Made by a program: the position numbers and the translations under genes. From Nitrospina sp. (GTDB taxonomy: Bacteria; Nitrospinota; Nitrospinia; Nitrospinales; Nitrospinaceae), in the NCBI GenBank assembly GCA_004357435.1, contig SMVS01000065.1, forward strand, positions 1 through 24,533: DNA of 24,533 bases. The letters are read 5' to 3'. The stretch's first letter is position 1. Each line of letters begins with the position of its first letter. Positions 1 through 7,397 of the stretch are shown here, piece after piece. The notes beneath the pieces were generated by a model, which ran no database searches, was not told the origin of the DNA, and saw nothing but the letters and a program-made list of their open reading frames with translations.

Positions 1-604
1 CCGGGTCGTCCTCGTCTACCGGGATTTGTTTTTTTCCTGCCTCCCAAATCACACACGCTTCGCGCAGTGCCTCGTCCAGCGGCATGGCGGCAAAATTTGT
101 TTTTGAGATTTTTTTATCCATCCAATCGGACTCCTCACTCTGCCCCGAAATGATGGCACCCTTTTTAAACGTTTCCCAGTGCCCGTCGTAATTGAGGCGG
201 AAAAACGTGGGGTGATCGTCAAAACTGATTTCGACCAGCAGCAACTTCGCCAGATAAGGCGCGCGCTGGATTTCCTCAAAATTCTGTTTCAACGCCGGGG
301 CCACGCCGAATTGAAGCAGACGGGCGATAGTGACGTCTTTATCCGACCGGTTGAACCCTTCCAGGTGCGCCATATCGAGCAGAGTCATGCGAAGCCGCTC
401 CACATCCGCCGGGTGGCCAAGACCACCCAGGGCAATCCGATCATAAACTTCAAATATTTTTCCTGGTTGTTGGGTGAAACTCAACAACAACACGCCTTCA
501 TTAAAGGGGACCGCAAGCACCGGCTGGCCTTTTTTGAGTTTTTCCTGAACGTAACTGTGGCGGGTGGAAATCGCTTCCATCCAGCGAAATGGCTCGTCGA
601 ACAT
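1..604 (-). CDS. prcA: 20S proteasome alpha subunit PrcA (partial, C-terminus off the window)
   Basis: Non-catalytic alpha subunit that forms the outer, gated rings of the bacterial 20S core particle. The reading frame starts at ATG 604-602 and stays open to base 1, giving 201 codons. The start has an AGGAATTGAGG Shine-Dalgarno region immediately upstream and lies 2 nt after the prcB stop. The translation begins MFDEPFRWMEAISTRHSYVQ, then a core with PVLAVPFNEGVLLLS, a YDRIALGGLGHPADVERL segment and RLNYDGHWE. These line up with the actinobacterial alpha-subunit pattern of N-terminal helix, AxxxxGVLxxA strand, ELYDRV and YRITYDGS. No catalytic N-terminal Thr is expected or seen. It follows prcB as in actinobacterial proteasome operons. 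The C-terminal tail and the next gene, where pafA might sit, are outside the window. Confidence 0.88.
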   Translation of the reverse strand, partial: MFDEPFRWMEAISTRHSYVQEKLKKGQPVLAVPFNEGVLLLSFTQQPGKIFEVYDRIALGGLGHPADVERLRMTLLDMAHLEGFNRSDKDVTIARLLQFGVAPALKQNFEEIQRAPYLAKLLLVEISFDDHPTFFRLNYDGHWETFKKGAIISGQSEESDWMDKKISKTNFAAMPLDEALREACVIWEAGKKQIPVDEDDP

Positions 605-606
605 CC

Positions 607-1407
607 TCAATTCCTTTTCATGGATTTCTTAAACAGGCCCGCCATTTCTTCATCGGGAAAGAACCGGTAACCTTGCTCGGTGATACTGGCGATGATGGGA
701 TAAATCTGGTCTTCGGGCCGGGCCTGGCCGGTCGCCGAGTCGAACTGGGCGGCGGTTTGCAACAGCCGTACGGCGAGCAGGGCCGCTTCCTCCAAGGTCC
801 GCTTGGCCAGAGGCTTGGCGCCCCACAGGTCTTCATACTCCAACACTCCGCGAATGACCGGCGACCCGGACCCGGTAGCGGTGTGGGTCTGGATTTCAAA
901 CTGGGCGCCCAGCATGTCGTAAAAATAAATATAGGGTTTTTTCTCTTTCAAATCGTACAGGGAAAAAATGGGGCTCACGGCACCCACACCCTGCAGGGCC
1001 AAACCCATGTTGTCCTTGAGGAGTTTTGACAAAGCCCGGATTTTACCTTCAGTGCTGAGCGGTTGGAGTTGTGACCGCCGGAAATACTCGAAGTTGTGCG
1101 ACAGGATGCGCGCCATTTCAAAAGCGGTGGCTGGAACGCCCGCGATGGCCATCAACGAATGATCGTCAATGGGAATCACCTTATCGCAACGCTCGTACAT
1201 GATGGCGTTGCCGGCGGTGGCCCGCCGGTCACCGGCAACGAGCACTCCTTTATTAAAATGAAACGCCAGCACGGTGGTCCCCTGAAGCAACTTGGAGGCA
1301 TCGACCGGCTCTATTTTAGTATTGGAGTGGGACCAGGCATAACCCGACCGGTTCAGCAGGTCGATGAAATCGCCGGGGCCTTCTATGGTTGATGGAGACC
1401 CGTTCAT
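607..1407 (-). CDS. prcB: 20S proteasome beta subunit PrcB (catalytic)
   Basis: Threonine protease subunit of the 20S core. The protein has 266 residues. Residues 1-43 form a propeptide ending in LLQG, and autocatalytic cleavage would expose Thr44 as the nucleophile (TTVLAFHF). The other active-site residues of the family sit at the right spacing: Asp60 in GDRRAT (mature Asp17) and Lys76 in ERCDKV (mature Lys33). SGSP and GVxAVSPIFSLYD further support an Ntn-hydrolase beta subunit. The start ATG overlaps the UBact stop by 4 nt (ATGA), and prcA begins 2 nt downstream, so synthesis of modifier, beta and alpha subunits is probably coupled. The length fits actinobacterial PrcB closely. Confidence 0.95.
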   Translation of the reverse strand: MNGSPSTIEGPGDFIDLLNRSGYAWSHSNTKIEPVDASKLLQGTTVLAFHFNKGVLVAGDRRATAGNAIMYERCDKVIPIDDHSLMAIAGVPATAFEMARILSHNFEYFRRSQLQPLSTEGKIRALSKLLKDNMGLALQGVGAVSPIFSLYDLKEKKPYIYFYDMLGAQFEIQTHTATGSGSPVIRGVLEYEDLWGAKPLAKRTLEEAALLAVRLLQTAAQFDSATGQARPEDQIYPIIASITEQGYRFFPDEEMAGLFKKSMKRN

Positions 1408-1580
1408 TGACCCGTTCGCTGTTTGTATTTTTCTGATTGCTTCGGGTCGACTTTTTTCATGCGTTTCAATAAATCGTCACGTCCCGGCCTGGAAACATCA
1501 GGCCGACTGGGACCGTCATCTTTCCGATCCGGCGTGGATTCCTTTTTTTCTTCCCGTCTCAGGGGATCATTCATTTCCAT
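1404..1580 (-). CDS. ubact: UBact, Pup-like protein modifier ending in Gln
   Basis: A 58-residue protein read from ATG 1580-1578 to TGA 1406-1404. The first 40 residues are charged and Pro/Gly/Asp-rich without obvious secondary structure (MEMNDPLRREEKKESTP), as expected for an intrinsically disordered Pup-like tag. The C-terminus is RMKKVDPKQSEKYKQRTGQ. The KVDP...KY.QRTG-Gln/Glu ending is the signature of UBact, the Pup analogue of Gram-negative proteasome-bearing bacteria. A terminal Gln means Dop must deamidate it to Glu before a PafA-type ligase can attach it to substrate lysines. The first ATG has AAGGAG 8 nt upstream. A second ATG at 1574 (codon 3) overlaps the dop stop as ATGA, so a 56-residue form is possible. 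It overlaps dop by 10 nt and prcB by 4 nt. Confidence 0.92.
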   Translation of the reverse strand: MEMNDPLRREEKKESTPDRKDDGPSRPDVSRPGRDDLLKRMKKVDPKQSEKYKQRTGQ

Positions 1581-3058
1581 GCAAACTGCTCCTTATTAGA
1601 ATTAAGCATCCGCTCAACATCCTCCGGGAGGATGATGTCGGTCAAGTCCAGAGTGTCACCATTATCAAATTCGATACCGGTCCAATGTATTTTTTTGATG
1701 CGATCCAATTCACGATCGACCATCTGCCCGCGGATTTCAGCGCGGGTTCCCTTCGGCGGCGTGTCGAGCGCTTTTTCGATCCGCTTTTCAGGAATCAGAC
1801 CGGTCACCTCACCCGCCTGTTGCATTCCATAGTAGAGCCCTCTGTCGGGATCTATATTATGATACTCCAAATCCACGCTTTGCAGAACGGGATCCTTCCA
1901 ACTCAACCCTTCTGCTTCCATAAAATCGTTGAACAAGCTTTCCTTGATGGCCCAATCGATCCGGTCCGCAAGTTTTTCCGGCTGATGCCTGAGGTCGTGG
2001 AGGGTGCGTGCCCATTCGCGGCTCACCCATTCCGACTCCTGCGGGTCACCATCCTCCGCCCCTGAATTCCCAGCATGTTCAAGATACCACTCTTGAATTT
2101 CCAGCGGCGTGATGGTCTTGCCCGATGTTCGTTTCAGGGCCACCTGGCCCGTGCGGTCCCGGGAGACGCGCTTGATATCGCTCACCGGATCGGCCAACTC
2201 GATGGCGGGCGGCAACCGCTCCTGATCAATGACGGCCAAAACCTGCCGGGTGGTGCCCACCTTCAACGCCGTCGCATAAGGCGACATATTGGCATCGCCG
2301 ATGATCAAGTGCAAGCGCCGGTAATCCTGCGTCGAGGCGTGCGGTTCATCGCGTGTATTGATGATGGGCCGCTTGGTCATCGTCTCGATGCTCAATAAAC
2401 TTTCGACAAAATCGGAACGCTGGCTCAATTGCAAACCGTAAAAAGGCTGGTCGTTCCTGCCCTCCGATCCGATTTTTCCGGCCCCGGCAAAAAGCTGTCG
2501 GGTGACCATGAAGGGTACCAGATAACGCACCCAGGTATCAAATGGCAAACGGCGCGAGATCAAATAATTATCGTGCGTGCCGTAACTGTGGCCGCTGTAA
2601 TCGGTGTTGTTCTTGAACACCTGCAAAGGACTGCCGCCCAGGTCCTGATTGCGGCGGCGCACACATTCGCGCACGATTTCCTCACCGGCCAGATCGTGCG
2701 CTACCAGATCAAACAAGGTCCGGCACTCCGGGGTGGCGTATTCCGGATGCGTGTGGTCATTATAAAATCGGGCGCCATTGACCAACACCCGGTCGCTTTT
2801 CATTTCCCAGTAGGAGTAGGGCCTCTGCCGGTCCTGCTCGCAGAATTCGTCTTCTTCCTCGTCCTGCTCCAACCGGTCCACCTGAAAGCCGCGCATATCG
2901 ACATGGGTGTGTTCCCGGTGATACGCCCAAGCCCTGAACACACTTTTGCGTGGACAACATTCAAGCAGTTTCATCGACTCTTCGACCGGATCGGAGGTGT
3001 CCAAATCCTCGCGAATGATGCCGTATTCCGTTTCCAGCCCGATGAGGGGAACGCTCAT
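1571..3058 (-). CDS. dop: Dop, deamidase/depupylase of the Pup/UBact tag
   Basis: Carboxylate-amine ligase-fold enzyme of 495 residues that would deamidate the C-terminal Gln of UBact and remove the tag from substrates. Family motifs: GLETEYGI near residues 7-14 (ATP/Mg-binding Glu), NGARFYNDHTHPEYATPEC near 95-113, VFKNNTDYSGHSYGTHDNYL (nucleotide and tag binding), RPIINTRDEPHA and YRRLHLIIGDANMSPYATAL. Dop and PafA are homologous, so the split is a judgement. Two things favour Dop: the long segment between the first two motifs (residues about 35-90, including RGFQVDRLEQDEEEDEF) resembles the Dop-loop region RGFDLSR of actinobacterial Dop, and the gene order ARC-dop-tag-prcB-prcA is the actinobacterial order. 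Some internal motifs (FKNNTD, SNMS-like) are closer to PafA. The start overlaps the ARC stop (ATGA). Confidence 0.85.
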   Translation of the reverse strand: MSVPLIGLETEYGIIREDLDTSDPVEESMKLLECCPRKSVFRAWAYHREHTHVDMRGFQVDRLEQDEEEDEFCEQDRQRPYSYWEMKSDRVLVNGARFYNDHTHPEYATPECRTLFDLVAHDLAGEEIVRECVRRRNQDLGGSPLQVFKNNTDYSGHSYGTHDNYLISRRLPFDTWVRYLVPFMVTRQLFAGAGKIGSEGRNDQPFYGLQLSQRSDFVESLLSIETMTKRPIINTRDEPHASTQDYRRLHLIIGDANMSPYATALKVGTTRQVLAVIDQERLPPAIELADPVSDIKRVSRDRTGQVALKRTSGKTITPLEIQEWYLEHAGNSGAEDGDPQESEWVSREWARTLHDLRHQPEKLADRIDWAIKESLFNDFMEAEGLSWKDPVLQSVDLEYHNIDPDRGLYYGMQQAGEVTGLIPEKRIEKALDTPPKGTRAEIRGQMVDRELDRIKKIHWTGIEFDNGDTLDLTDIILPEDVERMLNSNKEQFAWK

Positions 3059-4677
3059 ATGATCGATCGGCTCATGGTTTTGGAAGCCGCCTGGTCGCTG
3101 TCATTGGGTCGTCGCAGACGCATCACATTTTTCGGGTCAAAATCCAAAAGCTGAAGCCAGTCTTCCATGTTTGAATCGGAGGGAAGAATATGGTTCTCTT
3201 CAAATTCGGTTTTGAGAGCCTCTGTCAAATCGTCCACTTTCATCATCAGGGGTTCGCCGGCAATGGCGCGTTCGATGCTACGCTCCTTGGCCCGCAGAAC
3301 AATGCCTTCGAGAATGGCGCCGGAGATGAAATCCTTCCAGAATAGTTTCTTGATTTCACCGTTGCGCAGAGTGAGGTGCAGGGCTTCCTGATCGGGAGTG
3401 CGGCGGAACAACTTGTCGAGGAAAGGTTCGATCATGCCCGCCCGGTTCTTCGCTTCAATCGGCAAATCCTTTTTTAGATAAATTTTCAAAATAGCCTCGC
3501 AACTCTTGCGGTCCGGCCGTCCCACTTTTATTTTGCGGTCGATTCTACCGGGGCGCAAAATAGCCGGATCGATCAGGTCGGGCCGATTGGTGGCTAGAAT
3601 GACCACGGTGTCACTCACCGACTGGATGCCGTCCATCTCGGCGCAAAACATGGGCACCAGGGTGTTGGAAATATTGTTGACGCGCGTCGCCTGGCGGGTG
3701 CCCAGCACGGACTCGGCTTCGTCAATAAAAATGAACGGGAATTGACCCTGCTTTTTGTACTCGCGGGCTTTCTGGAAAATTTCACGAACCTTACGTTCAG
3801 ATTCGCCCAACCACATATTTAAAATTTCCGGACCTTTAACGTAAATGAACCGGCCTTGCAGTTCTTTCTGTCCTTTTCCTTTCTCACCGAGTTTGGCAAT
3901 GATGTCGGAAAGGATGGCCTTGCCAATCAAGGTTTTTCCGCAACCGGGCGGACCATAGAACAAAAACCCCTTGGGCAGGCGATAATCCATTTTGTTGATG
4001 ATTTCCTGATGCAAAATGGGATATTCGATGACCTTGCGGACTTCTTCGATAACTTTTTCCTGGCCCCCCACCTGCTTCCAGCTGACGGTGGAAAATTCAT
4101 CGTCGACCGGCATTTTCGATTCGCGTTTGGGGCATTGCCGGAGCATGACTTTTTGGGTGGGGTCGAGAATCACTTCATCCCCTTCTTTCAGGGCATCCGT
4201 GGCGATGCCTTCACCGGGCATGACCATGAACTCGGAATTGCCGGTGCCGCCACCGACCAGCCATTGACCGTCTTCCAACTGGCACACCACACGGACCAGA
4301 GGGCCCTGCTCCGGTCTGGGCAACCGGGAGATGGCCACAAAACCTTCATTGACAGCCACCTGATCGCCTACATTCAGCGGTCCCTGCTCCAGAATTTCGG
4401 GAGAAACCGCCGCCTGATATTCAGTACCCCCAACGTTCAGGCGGTACAATTCATCCTGCCCCGGTCCCAAAACGGTGCCGATCCGGTGCGCCGGCATTTT
4501 CAACTGGCGAATCGTTTCTTCCAGAGCTTTGATTTTCAGATTGTATTGCTGAGCCGATTGCTGGGCCTGCAAAAGAGCGTCTCTGAGGTCGAAAATCTTT
4601 TGCTGAAGATCGGGACGATCCTCCGTTTCCTCAAGCATTTGGTCAATCAACTCAATAATATGGGTGGGATCCCCCAT
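3055..4677 (-). CDS. arc: Proteasome-associated AAA+ ATPase (ARC/Mpa)
   Basis: Hexameric unfoldase that recognises tagged proteins and feeds them into the 20S core. The 540-residue protein has the family layout: N-terminal coiled coil (about 16-62, which binds the tag), tandem OB domains (about 65-180) and one AAA+ module. Walker A is GPPGCGKT at 242-249, the pore loop is MWLGESE near 288-294 (aromatic-hydrophobic-Gly), Walker B is FIFIDE at 315-320, and the arginine-finger region is RPGRID at 375-380. The start ATG has AAGGA 7 nt upstream, and it is the first gene of the operon. Unusually, the C-terminus reads KTMSRSII. Actinobacterial Mpa ends in a GQYL-type tail whose Tyr opens the alpha-ring gate, and no such residue is present here. 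Confidence 0.94.
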   Translation of the reverse strand: MGDPTHIIELIDQMLEETEDRPDLQQKIFDLRDALLQAQQSAQQYNLKIKALEETIRQLKMPAHRIGTVLGPGQDELYRLNVGGTEYQAAVSPEILEQGPLNVGDQVAVNEGFVAISRLPRPEQGPLVRVVCQLEDGQWLVGGGTGNSEFMVMPGEGIATDALKEGDEVILDPTQKVMLRQCPKRESKMPVDDEFSTVSWKQVGGQEKVIEEVRKVIEYPILHQEIINKMDYRLPKGFLFYGPPGCGKTLIGKAILSDIIAKLGEKGKGQKELQGRFIYVKGPEILNMWLGESERKVREIFQKAREYKKQGQFPFIFIDEAESVLGTRQATRVNNISNTLVPMFCAEMDGIQSVSDTVVILATNRPDLIDPAILRPGRIDRKIKVGRPDRKSCEAILKIYLKKDLPIEAKNRAGMIEPFLDKLFRRTPDQEALHLTLRNGEIKKLFWKDFISGAILEGIVLRAKERSIERAIAGEPLMMKVDDLTEALKTEFEENHILPSDSNMEDWLQLLDFDPKNVMRLRRPNDSDQAASKTMSRSII

Positions 4678-4706
4678 GCTTAATCCTTTGAAAAGTTACA
4701 TATTTT

Positions 4707-4736
4707 ATTGTATGACTATTGTTTTTGAGAAAGCAA
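4707..4736 (-). promoter_or_regulatory. Putative sigma70 promoter of the proteasome operon
   Basis: On the minus strand TTGCTT (4736-4731) and TACAAT (4712-4707) are separated by 18 nt. This would start transcription about 20 nt upstream of the ARC start codon. It lies in an AT-rich divergent intergenic region of 238 bp shared with the gene at 4916. This is a consensus match by eye. Confidence 0.4.
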
Positions 4737-4915
4737 GCGATTTCCGTGATTTCCAATCAAGAAAAACCACTAAAACTACCATTATTATTGGATTTAGGGC
4801 AATTGACAGTGCCTCGCAAGAGCACGCGGGGTTTCTCCTGCATAAAATCGATCATTGCGTTAAAATGATAAAATGAAAGTTTAGCCATCCTTTCACCCGG
4901 AAAAACCCGAGAATA

Positions 4916-6196
4916 ATGTTCAAAATCAGTAACAAACCCATCATCGACAAATGCATCATCAGTTTCAGCCACAACCGCTATGAAACGCGGAGCCTGGCCG
5001 ACAAATTCAGTATCGATAAAGCCCGCCGCGAAATAGCACAAGGCAAAAAAGGCATCAGTCATCTTATTTTGCGCGCCGAAAATGATGAAATCGACCGGCT
5101 CAAATTTTTATTTCTGATCCACGGCATTCCTCTTATTTGTTACGCACTCGGCAACCTGATCCTGTCGAGCCTCAAGGAAATCGTGGTGGTGGGTTCGCAT
5201 GAAATCAAAATCGTCCTCGATCATTTTCTGAAAACGGTGGACACGCGGGGCAAGAAGATCCAATTCGTCCACGAGGATCTGAACAACCTGATGCTGATCA
5301 ACACGCTGGTGCTGGGGCGCAACGCGCTTTCTCTGGCTCCGAATGAGCTGGTGTTGTTCCAGCCGGGCGACCTGCCCCTCATGTACGATCTGGAAAAAGT
5401 ACTCTGCGATCCGGATTTGAAACATCACAATCTGATTCTCTGGCTCAATTCACGCCAGGAAATGTTTCCCCATTTTCAGGAAGATCCTGACGCGGAATTC
5501 ATACAGAGAAATTATCACTATCGGGTGATCGACCAAAAGAAAAACCGGCTCCACGATGCCAAAGAACCCAACGTCTACCCCATCAACCTGTCCGCCATTG
5601 AGGAAGACATCATCGAATTACTGCATCAGACCCGCAAAGATGGCAAAATTTTGAACGCTGGACTCAGCAAGGCGTTGCGGCAACCCGCCCGCATGTTGCG
5701 CCTGCTACCGATCCTGGCCAACCATTTCCGGCACTTCGAGACCGACTTGAAAAAGTTTCGATTGAACGACAGCTATAAATTCGGCATGCATTTGAAAAAT
5801 TTTAATCAGGGGGCTTCCATATTGCTGGACACGCCCTTCTTGTGCAAGTTCAACGAGGACCCGGCCTATGTCGGCGATGTCGATGCCCTGGAGGACTGGG
5901 AGGATTACGAATCGCTGACCCAATACACCGAATCTCATGGCGGATTGAGCCAAATTCATCCGTTGGGCGACGCTTTGTTAAAATTTAAGGAACAGGCCAT
6001 GCCGCAGTTGCGGCAACAAATTCCAATGTACGCGGACTTTTCAGATTACATGAATCGTCTGTACCGGGATCTGGAAATGAATTACGAACCGTTCGATGCC
6101 GCCGGCAACTATTGCGCTCCCCACGCCGCCACTGTCCCCAATGCGTTCCGCTGGTACCACCAAAAAACCAAACGGTACCTGGAGAATACCGCCTGA
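4916..6196 (+). CDS. Degenerate nucleotidyltransferase-like (GT-A fold) protein of unknown role
   Basis: A 426-residue soluble protein. The segment from about residue 46 to 165 follows the pattern of NTP_transferase/MobA-like domains: a first strand HLILRAEND, then FLIHGIPLICYALGNLILS (compare 'GKPLI.Y.L'), KEIVVVGSHEIKIVL, and FQPGDLPLMYDLEKVL at 148-163, where a metal-binding D is normally followed by xP. The GxGTRM nucleotide loop that should follow the first strand is replaced by RAENDEIDR, so NTP binding is doubtful. The remaining 260 residues are not recognised. They contain a helical stretch (ALRQPARMLRLLPILANHF) and a C-terminal YxxFDAAGNYCAPH segment. No signal peptide or membrane segment is visible. 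It is transcribed divergently from the proteasome operon, so a functional link is possible but unproven. The ribosome-binding site before the ATG is weak (GAGAATA). Confidence 0.6.
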   Translation: MFKISNKPIIDKCIISFSHNRYETRSLADKFSIDKARREIAQGKKGISHLILRAENDEIDRLKFLFLIHGIPLICYALGNLILSSLKEIVVVGSHEIKIVLDHFLKTVDTRGKKIQFVHEDLNNLMLINTLVLGRNALSLAPNELVLFQPGDLPLMYDLEKVLCDPDLKHHNLILWLNSRQEMFPHFQEDPDAEFIQRNYHYRVIDQKKNRLHDAKEPNVYPINLSAIEEDIIELLHQTRKDGKILNAGLSKALRQPARMLRLLPILANHFRHFETDLKKFRLNDSYKFGMHLKNFNQGASILLDTPFLCKFNEDPAYVGDVDALEDWEDYESLTQYTESHGGLSQIHPLGDALLKFKEQAMPQLRQQIPMYADFSDYMNRLYRDLEMNYEPFDAAGNYCAPHAATVPNAFRWYHQKTKRYLENTA

Positions 6197-6247
6197 CCAC
6201 CCCTCACAGTGCGTCAATTAACTCCAACGCGGTGAATGATTTGAGGC

Positions 6248-6259
6248 TATAATTATAAT
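6248..6259 (+). promoter_or_regulatory. Tandem TATAAT -10 elements upstream of the TonB-like gene
   Basis: Two perfect TATAAT hexamers lie back to back at 6248-6253 and 6254-6259, about 70 nt before the TonB-like start. I found no good -35 match at 16-18 nt for either, so this is a -10-dependent guess. Confidence 0.4.
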
Positions 6260-6328
6260 GAATTCCTGTTTTCAGGCGGGCCGGAAGATGGGGTCTGATA
6301 AATTTTTGATGCTATTTTGAAGGCAGTC

Positions 6329-7273
6329 ATGCGTATTTACATTATCGAACCACCGCCACTCAAAATATTTTTGATTGCCTCGGCCCTCATTCACTTAATG
6401 GCGATGCTGGTCCACGGCCTGGTGCCGGTCACGGCGCCGGTCGTGCCGGTCCAACCTCCGATCAAAATTCGTTATGTGCCGCCCGAGCCGCCACAGCCTC
6501 CGCAAAAAACCGCCACTCTGGTCGACGCTCCCCAACCAAAAAAAATAGAAGCACCGACCCGCTCAGAACTGATTTCCAGTTACGACAGCAAAGCCCATTC
6601 CAACCGCAAAAAAACCCTGGCAAAGAAATACCGGAACACAAAAACCGTGGCGCCCAGGGCCACCGGCACCACCTCCCTCACCAAAAAAACCCTGACCCCT
6701 CTCCCCAAAAAACAAACGTCCCGAAAACCCGTACCCCGCCATGAATACCCGGTGGTGGAAAAGGGGTTCATCATTCCCAAACACGAAAAACTGCTCGAAA
6801 ATTCTGATCGGAAAAAACTCACGGGCAGCACTCTCGCTTTATTGGATGGATTAGATGCGGAAAAATTTGCATCTTTGAACACGCAGGATTCTACCAACGC
6901 TGACGATGATGAAGTGATCTCGCTGGACACCAAGGAATCGAAATACGCCTCTTATTTCGCCCGCATCAAACATCAGATCGAACAGGTCTGGACCTATCCC
7001 GAGGGAGCGGCGCGGCGCGGCATCGACGGTCAGGTGACCCTGCGGTTTCGGATTTCGAAGAATGGCAATCTTTTAGACGTCCGGTTGGTGGATGTTTCCG
7101 GGTCCGACTTGCTGGACCTGGCGGCGGTAAAAGCCGTGAAGGGGGCCGCTCCGTACTACCCGTTTCCCGTCACCATCGACAGAGCCAGCCTATCCATTCT
7201 CGCCACATTTATTTATAACCCGGCCTACCGCTCCCAATTAAAAAATAACCATCGAGCCGGAGCGCAGGAATAA
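6329..7273 (+). CDS. TonB-like energy transducer protein
   Basis: A 314-residue protein with TonB architecture: a short cytoplasmic N-terminus, one membrane anchor (about 9-36, IFLIASALIHLMAMLVHGLV), a Pro-rich segment (VPPEPPQPPQ), a long basic linker, and a C-terminal TonB domain from about residue 205. That domain has the family pattern YFARIKHQIEQVWTYPEGAA, GIDGQVTLRFRISKNGNL and AVKAVKGAAPYYPFP. It would span the periplasm and couple the inner-membrane proton motive force to outer-membrane receptors, or serve another envelope role. I chose ATG 6329 because GAAGG sits 5 nt upstream; a TTG four codons earlier (6317) is possible. No exbB, exbD or receptor gene is adjacent, so the partner is unknown. 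A strong terminator follows at 7343. Confidence 0.8.
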   Translation: MRIYIIEPPPLKIFLIASALIHLMAMLVHGLVPVTAPVVPVQPPIKIRYVPPEPPQPPQKTATLVDAPQPKKIEAPTRSELISSYDSKAHSNRKKTLAKKYRNTKTVAPRATGTTSLTKKTLTPLPKKQTSRKPVPRHEYPVVEKGFIIPKHEKLLENSDRKKLTGSTLALLDGLDAEKFASLNTQDSTNADDDEVISLDTKESKYASYFARIKHQIEQVWTYPEGAARRGIDGQVTLRFRISKNGNLLDVRLVDVSGSDLLDLAAVKAVKGAAPYYPFPVTIDRASLSILATFIYNPAYRSQLKNNHRAGAQE

Positions 7274-7342
7274 TTGCCTGCGCAACCAATCCCCGCGGGT
7301 GCCGTCCTGCGGGGCTTCGTCTCAGCGAATCAATAGAAAAGG

Positions 7343-7370
7343 AAGAGGCCTCATTTCCATGAGGCCTTTT
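7343..7370 (+). terminator. Strong, probably bidirectional Rho-independent terminator
   Basis: A perfect 9-bp stem AGGCCTCAT / ATGAGGCCT (7346-7354 with 7359-7367) with loop TTCC. It extends to 12 bp through flanking A/T and G-T pairs and is followed by T's. It lies between the convergent TonB-like gene and the diguanylate cyclase gene, whose minus-strand stop is at 7398, and would serve both. Confidence 0.85.
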
Positions 7371-7397
7371 AGAAGAATTACGAAGTTTTTAGAGGAA

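Noticed and set aside
1364..2065. Long plus-strand open frame of about 230 codons opposite dop and UBact
   Set aside because: It is antisense to genes with clear family motifs, and its translation has no recognisable domain; it arises from the codon bias of the opposite strand.
4664..4876. Short plus-strand frame of 70 codons in the gap before the 4916 gene
   Set aside because: It starts inside the ARC coding region, covers the predicted proteasome promoter, and has no protein-like pattern.
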